From positions 1-36,078 of the IMG/VR virus record IMGVR_UViG_3300037153_000746: a DNA stretch of 36,078 nucleotides; one strand, given 5' to 3'. This stretch comes from a virus. How positions within the stretch are numbered: the stretch's first letter is position 1; each line of letters opens with the position of its first letter. The notes beneath the pieces were generated by a model, which was given only the letters and a program-made list of their open reading frames with translations, did no database searches and was not told the origin of the DNA. The translations under genes and the position numbers were made by a program. This document shows, one piece after another, positions 29,336-36,078 of the stretch.

Positions 29336-30519
29336 GCAGGCCCAAGCGCTCGCACGGCGACGGCACGGTCCGCGAAACCAAAACCGGCTGGCAGTGCGAA
29401 TACCGGCGACAATGCCAAACCTTTTCCAAGAGGGACTATCCCGCTAAGAATCGCGAGGAGCTTTTACGAAACCGCGCCTTCCGCAAAACATACCAGCAAT
29501 GGCGCGACGAACTGGACGCGAAGGCGGAGCGCGGTCCAGTTGTTACCATGAGCCAGCTCTTTGACAAATACCTGGCGCAGCTTCTAATCAACAAGCGCAG
29601 TGTATACATCGAGCAATTGCGCGTGGAGAAATACCTCCGTCCGCGCCTCGGGCATTTGGACGGCTCGAAATTCAACTTGCAGCATGTGGGCGATTACGTT
29701 ATGGGCCGCAAGCAGGAAAAGACCCGGACCGGCGAATACACGAGCAATGGAACGATCAACCGGGAACTGTCGATTATCACCAGTTCACTACGCCTGCTGT
29801 GGCCGGAGCCGCGCCTTCTGTTTATCAAAAAGTTGGACGAGTCCGACCGCATCCGGCAGGGCATCGTCGGCATGGAAGATTATCAACTTCTCCTGCGCGA
29901 ACTGGAGGACTACCAAAAGCCGGTCTGGTGTTTCAGTTATTACACTGGCGTCCGCCGGGGCCAGCTACTCAAGCTGCGACGGGAATGGACCAAGGACTGG
30001 GAGACGACGGGGATCCTTGAAGTACCGGGCTGGTTTCAAGGCGAGCGTATGACGAAGAATGGTAAACCGCATCCTGTGCCGATCTATTCCCAGGCGATGC
30101 GGGAAATGCTGAAATGGGCGCTCCAGATTGGCGACCCGGCTTGTCCCTATCTGTTCCAGCGCGGAGGAAAGCGCATCAGCAAATCTACATTTAGCCACGC
30201 CTTTAAACGTGTCGCCCGGCGCGTCGGCCGCGACTGGATAGTATTCCATGATTTACGCCGCACCGCCGTAACCAATATGGATGAGGCCGGAATTCCGCCT
30301 AAAGAAGCTATGGCCGTCGCAGGCATGCTCACCATGAGCATCTATGAGCGTTACAACATTCGTACCTCTGCCACGGCCAGAAAGAGCGTCCGGGCTACTG
30401 GAGAGCAGATGGCGCCGTGGCATGAAAAAAATTTTTCGGGCGCGGATTACGAGAAGATTACGAGACAGAATCCGGCGCCACTCGCGCCAGGATTGGACGA
30501 TGGCACCAAACCTAACTAA
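29332..30519 (+). CDS. int: Tyrosine recombinase/integrase
   Basis: A 395-aa integrase that inserts the phage at the host tRNA-Leu gene. It has an N-terminal arm-binding domain (SHGDGTVRETKTGWQCEYRR), a core-binding domain (about 70-165) and a catalytic domain with Arg208 (TGVRRGQLLKL), Lys242 (MTKNGKPHPVP), His306-x-x-Arg309 (VFHDLRR) and the presumed nucleophile Tyr341. The usual second His/Trp (GHSS box) is Met332 here. The start overlaps the small upstream gene. The 3' end contains one arm-type repeat and attP follows 13 bp after the stop. Confidence 0.9.
   Translation: MSRPKRSHGDGTVRETKTGWQCEYRRQCQTFSKRDYPAKNREELLRNRAFRKTYQQWRDELDAKAERGPVVTMSQLFDKYLAQLLINKRSVYIEQLRVEKYLRPRLGHLDGSKFNLQHVGDYVMGRKQEKTRTGEYTSNGTINRELSIITSSLRLLWPEPRLLFIKKLDESDRIRQGIVGMEDYQLLLRELEDYQKPVWCFSYYTGVRRGQLLKLRREWTKDWETTGILEVPGWFQGERMTKNGKPHPVPIYSQAMREMLKWALQIGDPACPYLFQRGGKRISKSTFSHAFKRVARRVGRDWIVFHDLRRTAVTNMDEAGIPPKEAMAVAGMLTMSIYERYNIRTSATARKSVRATGEQMAPWHEKNFSGADYEKITRQNPAPLAPGLDDGTKPN
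30443..30466 (+). repeat. Integrase arm-type site, left
   Basis: 24 bp composed of two 11-bp units GATTACGAGAA and GATTACGAGAC preceded by CG. An identical copy is at 30681-30704. The two flank the tRNA-derived core, as arm-type sites do. This copy lies inside the integrase coding end. Confidence 0.7.
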
Positions 30520-30532
30520 AGAAAGGAGTTGT

Positions 30533-30597
30533 TGGTGCGGATGGGGAGACTTGAACTCCCACGCCCATTACAGGCGCTGGAACCTAAATCCAGTGTC
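30533..30597 (-). other. attP core: 3' part of tRNA-Leu(UAG)
   Basis: On the minus strand this reads as the 3' part of a tRNA-Leu: anticodon stem CTGGA/TCCAG with loop TTTAGGT (anticodon UAG), a class II variable arm (CGCC...GGGCG), T arm GGGAG-TTCAAGT-CTCCC and terminal CCA (30533-30535). The acceptor 5' strand and D arm are absent, so it is not a tRNA gene. This is the segment that restores the host tRNA upon integration. Confidence 0.88.
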
Positions 30598-30680
30598 TAT
30601 GTGTTTCCCTAGGATCGAATACAGCCTAAGTGCTTGATATTTTGTTTGGCTGATTGCACAGAAACACACAACTGTATACA

Positions 30681-30704
30681 CGGATTACGAGAAGATTACG
30701 AGAC
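30681..30704 (+). repeat. Integrase arm-type site, right
   Basis: Exact copy of 30443-30466, 84 bp beyond the tRNA-derived core. Confidence 0.7.
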
Positions 30705-30747
30705 GCCGATTTGCATCCCGATTCATTCCGCAGTAAAACACAACTTC

Positions 30748-30993
30748 ATGACCGCGCTTCGCTCCGACTCATCCCTCACCCGCAAAACCTCCGTCCTTGT
30801 CCAATCCAAGCCGCTGGTCGTGACGCTCCACGACCGCTATCTGGAGATCCGGCGCGCCGGCGCGCGAGAGGCCTTCTCTGTGAGCTACGAGGGGCTGTAT
30901 TTGCACGCGGCGCAGCGGGCGGCCGAGAAGATCCGGGCCGAGCGACAAGCCCAACGCAGAGCGGGAAAAGCGCGTAAGGAGCGTGCGGCGTGA
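30748..30993 (+). CDS. Small basic protein, first of operon
   Basis: An 81-aa protein from ATG 30748 with a beta-type centre (VVTLHDRYLEIRRAGAREAFSV) and a basic helical tail (AAEKIRAERQAQRRAGKARK). The longer frame upstream crosses the arm site and was rejected. TTTGCA and TAAAAC 18 bp apart lie just upstream as a weak promoter. It begins the operon to 34981. No family recognised. Confidence 0.6.
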   Translation: MTALRSDSSLTRKTSVLVQSKPLVVTLHDRYLEIRRAGAREAFSVSYEGLYLHAAQRAAEKIRAERQAQRRAGKARKERAA

Positions 30994-31244
30994 GCAGGAA
31001 AGACCCACGGACACGCGAAGAGTGGCAACTGGCTGTCGATGCAGCCTGCGCCTTGCGGCTGATTGCCGATTGCAAGATGTATGGGCTCATTGCGGGTGGT
31101 CCGACGATCGACGTCGGGCGTTGCGACGACATTCTCGATCGCGGCAAAGCGCACGGTATTCATCCCTCCAAGCCACAGGCAGATCTTGCCATCGCGATCA
31201 TCGCCGCTATCAATGAAGAAGCTGCGGAGAAAGTCGAAACCTGA
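30990..31244 (+). CDS. Hypothetical small protein
   Basis: An 84-aa helical protein (TREEWQLAVDAACALRLIAD ... QADLAIAIIAAINEEAAEK). GTG start overlapping the previous TGA; its own TGA overlaps the next ATG. Unknown function. Confidence 0.6.
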   Translation: MSRKDPRTREEWQLAVDAACALRLIADCKMYGLIAGGPTIDVGRCDDILDRGKAHGIHPSKPQADLAIAIIAAINEEAAEKVET

Positions 31245-31495
31245 TGCAAACCAAACTTCTCCGTTGCGACGTCTGCGGGATCACGCACGAAGGACCGGCC
31301 GAAGATTGGTACGCGCTGCATTTCGGAGTTTCGTCGCCCTGCGTGCTGGTCGAGCCGAGTGAAACTGACTCGCAGCGGCTGGGCGAAAAGCACGCCTGCA
31401 GCCGGAAATGCCTGATCAAGCTGGTCGTCGATTGGGCCGATAGCTGGCGCGCGAAGCGGGAGAAGGAGGCAAAGATATGCGTCGAAATGAATTGA
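31244..31495 (+). CDS. Small zinc-finger-like protein
   Basis: An 83-aa protein with CDVCGITHEGPAEDWYALHF and HACSRKC, a four-cysteine zinc site similar to small phage proteins often adjacent to DNA metabolism genes. It starts in a TGATG junction. Confidence 0.65.
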   Translation: MQTKLLRCDVCGITHEGPAEDWYALHFGVSSPCVLVEPSETDSQRLGEKHACSRKCLIKLVVDWADSWRAKREKEAKICVEMN

Positions 31496-31824
31496 CGGCC
31501 GCAAGTCCGGTCGAAAAACGGGAAGCGACCTTCACGCCGGGTCCGTGGGCCGTCGTTGCTGATACCGATAGCGGCTGCCTGATTGGTGAGACAGAATTCT
31601 GGTTTATCGTGGCACCGGAATCGGGCATTGCTTCGGATGAGCAAGATGACGCGAACGCGCGCCTGATTGCCGCGGCGCCGGAGCTATACGAGGCGCTGCG
31701 TTTCGTTGAAGCGATTACCACTGAAGAATTGTCGTTCGCGAAGGTAGGAACCGGCGCGGAAGTTGCTCTGCGCCATGCGAACCGCAAAGCCAGAGAGGCG
31801 CTGGCGAAAGCGGAGGGCCGATGA
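31477..31824 (+). CDS. Conserved phage protein (FTPGPW ... ANARLIAAAPEL)
   Basis: A 115-aa protein with FTPGPWAVVADT near residue 19 and DDANARLIAAAPELYEALR near residue 55, a motif pair found in many siphophage and prophage small proteins. The function is not established in my knowledge. Overlaps both neighbours. Confidence 0.78.
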   Translation: MRRNELTAASPVEKREATFTPGPWAVVADTDSGCLIGETEFWFIVAPESGIASDEQDDANARLIAAAPELYEALRFVEAITTEELSFAKVGTGAEVALRHANRKAREALAKAEGR

Positions 31825-32162
31825 GCGACGTAGACCAACTGATGGACTTTGCTCGGCGCGGCCTGGCCGCGCAGCAGGCTGCGGACGACGTCATTTCGGA
31901 GGCAGAAGGCAGGCGCGAGGAACAAAGCGGTAGGAAAGGAGGGTGCGAGTCTTCGGAGCAAACTTCGCGCTTGCTTGCGCTCGAAGACCGCGTATTCGAT
32001 CTGCTCTGGCGCGCTGCGAAAGAGATCCGGCCGTGCAAGGCCTGCGGCGTCACCCTCTACTTCATCGAGCATGCCAGCGGTAAGATCGCGCCGTACACGG
32101 CGGATGCGGTGAATCACTTCGCGAATTGCCCGGAAGCGAAGCAGTTTCGGAGGAAGGCGTGA
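31821..32162 (+). CDS. Zinc-binding small protein
   Basis: A 113-aa protein. The C-terminal half has PCKACGVTLYFIEHASGKIA and VNHFANCP, a CxxC...H...C site; the N-terminal half is helical and charged. Its TGA overlaps the methylase GTG. Confidence 0.65.
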   Translation: MSDVDQLMDFARRGLAAQQAADDVISEAEGRREEQSGRKGGCESSEQTSRLLALEDRVFDLLWRAAKEIRPCKACGVTLYFIEHASGKIAPYTADAVNHFANCPEAKQFRRKA

Positions 32163-33202
32163 AGGCACTCAAAGCGCCCTTCCCTTGGTTTGGTGGCAAG
32201 GCGCGAGTTGCGCATCTCATCTGGGAACGTTTCGGTGACGTTCCGAATTATGTCGAACCCTTCGCCGGCAGCCTGGCTGTTTTGCTCTCGCGACCAGGTG
32301 GCCCGGGCCGCAATGAAACGGTCAACGACAAAGACTGCTACCTTGCCAATTTCTGGCGGGCTCTTCAGTATGATCCCGAAACTCTTGCGCACCATGCTGA
32401 CTGGCCGGTAAATGAGGCCGATCTACATGCGCGTCATCGCTGGCTCGTTGCGCAGTCGGAATTCCGCGAGCGGATGATCGGGGATCCGGAATTTTTTGAC
32501 GCAAAGATCGCGGGCTGGTGGGTTTGGGGCGTTTCGCTATGGATTGGATCCGGCTGGTGTGTGCGTCCGGACTGGACTGGACGAAGTTCTTGTGAGCGAT
32601 CGCATCGCGGAATCCATGCAGAAAACTGGTGGAAGCGTCCAAATTTGAAGCGTGGAGGCTGCGGAATTCATCGAGCGGCCAAGCTGCCCTTGCAAAAGCC
32701 GGATATCAGCGGCGACGGCGGGGCAAGCGGTCGCGGCATCCATGCCCTCTACGCGTCGGATATTCACAGCTATTTCATGGCATTGGCAGCGAGGCTCCGA
32801 CGAACGCGCGTCTGTTGTGGCGACTGGTTGCGAGTTCTAGGTCCGTCCCCGACGACAAAGATCGGACTTACAGGTATTTTTCTGGATCCGCCCTATTCGG
32901 CCGATCGACAAGACTGTTACGCCGAAGAGGATCGCCACATTGCAGCGGATGTTCGGAATTGGGCGATCGTCCACGGTTCGGACCCAATGCTACGGATTGC
33001 ACTCTGCGGCTACGAAGGCGAGCACGAAATGCCGGTGAATTGGCAATGTGTTGCATGGCGAGCGAACGGCGGCTACGCGAACCAGCAAAGTGGCGAAACG
33101 CGGGGGCGTACGAATGCCGCCCGTGAGCGCATCTGGTTCAGCCCGCACTGCCGGCAGATTGGGCTGTTTGAGTGGGCAGACCTGGCTTCGGTCTCAGCTT
33201 GA
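32159..33202 (+). CDS. D12-class DNA adenine methyltransferase
   Basis: A 347-aa enzyme that should transfer a methyl group from AdoMet to N6 of adenine in a short DNA site. Motifs: FPWFGGK (residues 8-14), YVEPFAGSL (31-39) and catalytic DPPY (243-246). The region between (about 100-235) would recognise the target. Starts at GTG in a GTGA junction. It may protect phage DNA from host restriction; no partner nuclease is adjacent. Confidence 0.88.
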   Translation: MKALKAPFPWFGGKARVAHLIWERFGDVPNYVEPFAGSLAVLLSRPGGPGRNETVNDKDCYLANFWRALQYDPETLAHHADWPVNEADLHARHRWLVAQSEFRERMIGDPEFFDAKIAGWWVWGVSLWIGSGWCVRPDWTGRSSCERSHRGIHAENWWKRPNLKRGGCGIHRAAKLPLQKPDISGDGGASGRGIHALYASDIHSYFMALAARLRRTRVCCGDWLRVLGPSPTTKIGLTGIFLDPPYSADRQDCYAEEDRHIAADVRNWAIVHGSDPMLRIALCGYEGEHEMPVNWQCVAWRANGGYANQQSGETRGRTNAARERIWFSPHCRQIGLFEWADLASVSA

Positions 33203-33212
33203 GGAAATCCGT

Positions 33213-34223
33213 ATGGCGTATCCCCATCGTCCCGCTTTCCAGTTCTACAACGGCGATTGGTTCAAGGATCCGCGGGTGCGCATGTGCAAGCCGGCGACGC
33301 GGGGCATCTGGTTCGACTTGATCTGCGCCATGGAGGAGCTTGCGGACGAGGGCTCAATCACTGGAACGATTCTGGAACTGGCCCGCATTTGCGCCGCGAC
33401 GCCCGAAGAAGTCCGCTCGGCAATCGATGAACTAAACGAGAAGAAAACAGCCGACGTAACGGAGCGTAACGGCAAAATAACGCTCGTTTGCCGCCGCATT
33501 CAGCGTGAAGCTCGAACTGCGCAAGATAATGCAAACAGGCAACATAGATGGCGGGAACGGAAGCGCACGACGGAACAGGCAACTCCCGTAACGCCTGTGT
33601 TACGCGAGAATAACGCTCCTTCTTCATCTTCTACTTCGGTATATACAGCAGCAGCTTCGGCTGCTGCTGCTAGCGCGCGCGAGGAGCGCTCTCCGCAGGC
33701 CGTGCAACCCGCGGCGCAGGGGCAAGCAGCCGCCGCAGCCGCCGGGGCGTCGCGTTTCGCGCAAAATTTCCCGAAAACGGAGAGGCTCGTCCGCGAGGCA
33801 TTCCCCGGAACCGACAGCGAGCTGGTCCGGCAGATCGTCGAACGCGCCCGCCAGGTGAAACCGGACGCCGATGACGGCGAAATCTCGGACGCGGTGCTCG
33901 CCACGCACAAGGGCAAACTGCAGCGATCCGCTGCACTTTGGCGCGAGACGGTGCCGGCGTATCTCGAAACGCGCTGTCGCGGGCAACCCGCCGGCCTGGT
34001 GAACGGCACTGGTCCGCCGGATCGCGCAGGCGAAGTGTGCCCGGAGTGCGGCGGAACGGGCGAAATTTTCAACCCGGAATGCGAGCAGGTGCCGAATTCG
34101 GTCTGGCTCGATTGGCCGCCTGAGCGGCAGTTCTTACCCTGTCCGCGTTGCCGCGGTGCGCCGCGCAAACCGCCGCGCCAGGCTGAAAATCCGAGTGCGC
34201 TTCTGGAGGCGAAGCATGGCTGA
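33213..34223 (+). CDS. Replication initiator-like protein
   Basis: A 336-aa protein. The N-terminal about 105 residues (FQFYNGDWFKDPRVRMCKPA, then TRGIWFDLICAMEELADEG) form the winged-helix domain common in phage replication proteins. An Ala/Ser/Gln-rich linker (about 120-185) follows. A middle helical domain and a DnaJ-like zinc motif (CPECGGTGEIF ... CPRCRG) close it. Start ATG 33213 has GAGGAAA as its site. No helicase or loader is seen next to it, so host replication proteins would be required. Confidence 0.72.
   Translation: MAYPHRPAFQFYNGDWFKDPRVRMCKPATRGIWFDLICAMEELADEGSITGTILELARICAATPEEVRSAIDELNEKKTADVTERNGKITLVCRRIQREARTAQDNANRQHRWRERKRTTEQATPVTPVLRENNAPSSSSTSVYTAAASAAAASAREERSPQAVQPAAQGQAAAAAAGASRFAQNFPKTERLVREAFPGTDSELVRQIVERARQVKPDADDGEISDAVLATHKGKLQRSAALWRETVPAYLETRCRGQPAGLVNGTGPPDRAGEVCPECGGTGEIFNPECEQVPNSVWLDWPPERQFLPCPRCRGAPRKPPRQAENPSALLEAKHG
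33647..33668 (+). other. 9-bp hairpin with TTCG loop inside coding sequence
   Basis: AGCAGCAGC-TTCG-GCTGCTGCT forms a perfect stem with a UUCG tetraloop in RNA. It encodes part of the Ala-rich linker of the replication protein. Confidence 0.6.
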
Positions 34224-34527
34224 AACGACCGAAGTGCAGGTCGATCCCGCGGCCTTGCGTCGCGCCCGCCAGCCGATGGTGGTCACGGCGAAGACTTGGC
34301 CGGCGCGCGCGAGAGCCGCAAAATTCTGCGCCTATACCGGCCCGCTCTCTCTTTCCACGGCGATTCAAGCCGACGGCATTTCGCGAGAAGAGGCGCGCCG
34401 GAGAGTCACAGAATGGGAAGAGGCTACCGGGCAGACGTTCCGCGTGGTGGAACCGGAGAGGGTGGCGGTGAAGCCGAAGCCGGCCTCGACGGAAACGGTG
34501 GTGGCCGCCGTGGAGAAGGCCTCATGA
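34216..34527 (+). CDS. Hypothetical basic protein
   Basis: A 103-aa protein from ATG 34216 (overlaps the previous gene). The middle, LSLSTAIQADGISREEARRR then VTEWEEATGQTFRVV, is a helical segment that could bind nucleic acid. The C-terminus is Pro/Lys-rich. Unknown. Confidence 0.6.
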   Translation: MAETTEVQVDPAALRRARQPMVVTAKTWPARARAAKFCAYTGPLSLSTAIQADGISREEARRRVTEWEEATGQTFRVVEPERVAVKPKPASTETVVAAVEKAS

Positions 34528-34793
34528 CCGAGCCATTGTTGTGGAAGCTTCTGGGTCTCGCCTGCAGCTTCGTATTGGGCTACTTGATTTCTACAGCGGT
34601 TTTCTGCGTCGTGCGCCTAGTGTGCCTCTGGAACGAGATCGAAGTTGGAGTAAAAGACCTTCGAGTCGAAAGCAGGGTTATCGAAGGCCAAATCAGAAGC
34701 ATACAGGCCGAGATCCAAGCCTTACGATGTGATCTCGCCGATACCTCCGAACGATTGGGGCCTGAGGCTCCGCGAAAGGCGTGGCTGCAATGA
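34524..34793 (+). CDS. Single-TM coiled-coil protein
   Basis: An 89-aa protein with one membrane helix (about residues 7-35, LLGLACSFVLGYLISTAVFC) and a coiled coil (about 40-75). ATGA overlaps at both ends. Third member of the TM-plus-coil set in the genome. Unknown function. Confidence 0.62.
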   Translation: MTEPLLWKLLGLACSFVLGYLISTAVFCVVRLVCLWNEIEVGVKDLRVESRVIEGQIRSIQAEIQALRCDLADTSERLGPEAPRKAWLQ

Positions 34794-34981
34794 CGACGCC
34801 CGCTCTGCGCACTGCGTTCGTCCACTGCCGGCGCGTGAACGGCTCGATCGGCTCGTGTCCGGCGGGCGACGGACTGAACAGGGACTTGCAACCGATACTG
34901 GATTCAGAACTTGAGAGTTCGAGATCTTGTCTCAGTTGTTCTCCCACTGAGCGGGGCTTTGCAACCTTTCGTTCTCATTGA
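34790..34981 (+). CDS. Short ORF ending inside the CRISPR array
   Basis: A 63-codon ORF coupled by ATGA to the previous gene. The last about 18 codons are the degenerate repeat 34929-34965 and part of the adjacent spacer, so the array probably replaced or was joined to the original 3' end. The N-terminal part (RTAFVHCRRVNGSIGSC) has no recognised family. Confidence 0.4.
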   Translation: MTTPALRTAFVHCRRVNGSIGSCPAGDGLNRDLQPILDSELESSRSCLSCSPTERGFATFRSH

Positions 34982-35988
34982 ACTCCTCGCAGCGATTTTG
35001 GTCTCAGTTCTTTTCCCACTGAGCAGGGCTTTGCAACCAATTTGGATCAGGGTGGATTTCTGTTTACTGCTCAGTCTCAGTTCTTTTCCCACTGAGCAGG
35101 GCTTTGCAACCGTGGACAAGCGCAAACAGCTTTGGTTCATCGGGAGTCTCAGTTCTTTTCCCACTGAGCAGGGCTTTGCAACCCACTTCAAAGACATTGT
35201 GCACGAGAATTAGCAGTGTCTCAGTTCTTTTCCCACTGAGCAGGGCTTTGCAACCATGCGCGCCAAGCATCCCCGCATCTCGCATGTGCTGTCTCAGTTC
35301 TTTTCCCACTGAGCAGGGCTTTGCAACAGTGGCGTTTACCGCCGTGGGCGAATCGAGGATCAATGTCTCAGTTCTTTTCCCACTGAGCAGGGCTTTGCAA
35401 CACGACGCGAGATGATCAAACTCGGTCGTTGAAACGACGTCTCAGTTCTTTTCCCACTGAGCAGGGCTTTGCAACAACTTCCGGCGGCGGGTGCAGTGGG
35501 TTTTTGTACGGTCTCAGTTCTTTTCCCACTGAGCAGGGCTTTGCAACCATGCGCGCCATGCTGCCCTGGGAAGTGCAAGAGCGGGTCTCAGTTCTTTTCC
35601 CACTGAGCAGGGCTTTGCAACGCGGTATTCCGCGCATGTAACATTGAGGAAATCCTGTCTCAGTTCTTTTCCCACTGAGCAGGGCTTTGCAACGGTCGCA
35701 TCCCGGAAAACGGATTCTAACCACATGCCATGTCTCAGTTCTTTTCCCACTGAGCAGGGCTTTGCAACGAAACCAGTGCCCGCGCTTGATAGCGGCAATC
35801 GTTCGTCTCAGTTCTTTTCCCACTGAGCAGGGCTTTGCAACCAATAAACGAGTCCCGAAATCTTCGGCAGCAGGCATGTCTCAGTTCTTTTCCCACTGAG
35901 CAGGGCTTTGCAACGCCAAGCAGGGCTGATTAAGTGTCCTTCGCGCATCCAGTCTCAGTTCTTTTCCCACTGAGCAGGGCTTTGCAAC
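34929..35988 (-). CRISPR. Type V CRISPR array, 15 repeats and 14 spacers
   Basis: 37-bp repeats (plus strand: GTCTCAGTTCTTTTCCCAC, then TGAGCAGGGCTTTGCAAC) start at 34929, 35001, 35074, 35146, 35218, 35291, 35365, 35439, 35511, 35585, 35657, 35732, 35805, 35878 and 35952. The last also appears at 2-38 through the end overlap. Spacers are 35-38 bp. All repeats are identical except 34929-34965, which has three changes. Read on the minus strand the repeat begins GTTGCAAAGCC and ends in a hairpin CTCAGT-N9-ACTGAG-AC directly before the spacer, as in Cas12 crRNAs without tracrRNA. Orientation is therefore the same as the effector, and the degenerate repeat is the distal one. Confidence 0.97.
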
Positions 35989-36078
35989 TGCTTCATAAAC
36001 TATACTATCGAAGGCTTTTACCCGTTGCCGATTCACTCGAAACGCGAAGATCACGCTTTTGCTTCCAATACCGGCCGA

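Noticed and set aside
30533-30597. A phage tRNA-Leu gene
   Set aside because: The 5' acceptor strand and D arm are missing; position after int marks it as attP.
33191-33197. GTCTCAG before the replication gene, like the start of the CRISPR repeat
   Set aside because: Only 7 bases match; no hairpin or further repeat similarity.
35255-35584. Two spacers (35255-35290 and 35548-35584) sharing an 11-base start CATGCGCGCCA
   Set aside because: The match is at the end away from the presumed PAM and too short; may be coincidence or related targets.
35769-35804. Spacer containing GCCCGCGCTT, shared with the REP-like element
   Set aside because: A 10-base match in GC-rich DNA is too short to claim self-targeting.
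34904-35899. Many ORFs inside the CRISPR array, encoding repeated AKPCSVGKELR or SSFPTEQGFAT peptides
   Set aside because: They are translations of the 37-bp repeats; their ends coincide with spacers and they have no start signals.

Overview
The window is a complete temperate siphovirus-type phage genome from an assembly. Bases 2-128 are repeated exactly at 35952-36078 (127 bp), so the molecule closes into a circle of about 35,950 bp. It is GC-rich. Most genes use ATGA-, GTGA- or TAATG-type overlaps, and many have Shine-Dalgarno starts. A 3' fragment of tRNA-Leu(UAG) beside a tyrosine integrase marks the attP site and shows it integrates into a bacterial tRNA gene. The host cannot be named from sequence alone. 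A secreted TagO/VasI-like relic suggests, weakly, a Gram-negative host.

The standout feature spans the join of the circle. It is a miniature type V CRISPR system: a 558-aa Cas12m-like effector (minus strand, 101-1777) followed on the same strand, after a 62-bp leader, by an array of 15 repeats and 14 spacers (35988 down to 34929). There is no cas1, cas2 or cas4. Unlike the Cas12m proteins I remember, which bind DNA without cutting, this one keeps an apparently complete RuvC D-E-D triad. Five small unknown genes lie immediately upstream in the same minus-strand operon (1780-3166), behind a plausible promoter.

From 3427 to 21369 the plus strand carries the late module in HK97-like order: small and large terminase, portal, MuF-type head protein, prohead protease, major capsid protein, head-tail connectors, tail tube, tail chaperone pair, tape measure and tail-tip/fibre genes. 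A two-gene minus-strand island (8250-8639) and a tiny membrane-peptide gene interrupt it. Three REP-like dispersed repeats sit at gene junctions. I recognise no endolysin or holin.

At 21391-22257 a short minus-strand operon (ribbon-helix-helix-like protein, membrane coiled-coil protein, frameshifted secreted protein) diverges from the plus-strand early operon. A promoter with two TGAC-N4-GTCA operators lies between them. The early operon (22361-25412) holds two zinc-binding proteins, a RecB-like nuclease, an HNH endonuclease and two recombination-associated proteins.

From 25417 to 28447 is a lysogeny/cargo region: a disrupted two-helix membrane protein, a Panacea (SocA/DUF4065) antitoxin with a two-TM partner that looks like a PanAT toxin-antitoxin pair, a strongly structured possible RNA, and a ribbon-helix-helix regulator with iterated operators. 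An AlpA-type DNA-binding protein, the integrase and attP follow (28751-30704). Then comes a plus-strand operon of small zinc-binding genes, a D12 adenine methylase and a replication initiator-like protein (30748-34981), whose last short ORF runs into the degenerate distal CRISPR repeat.
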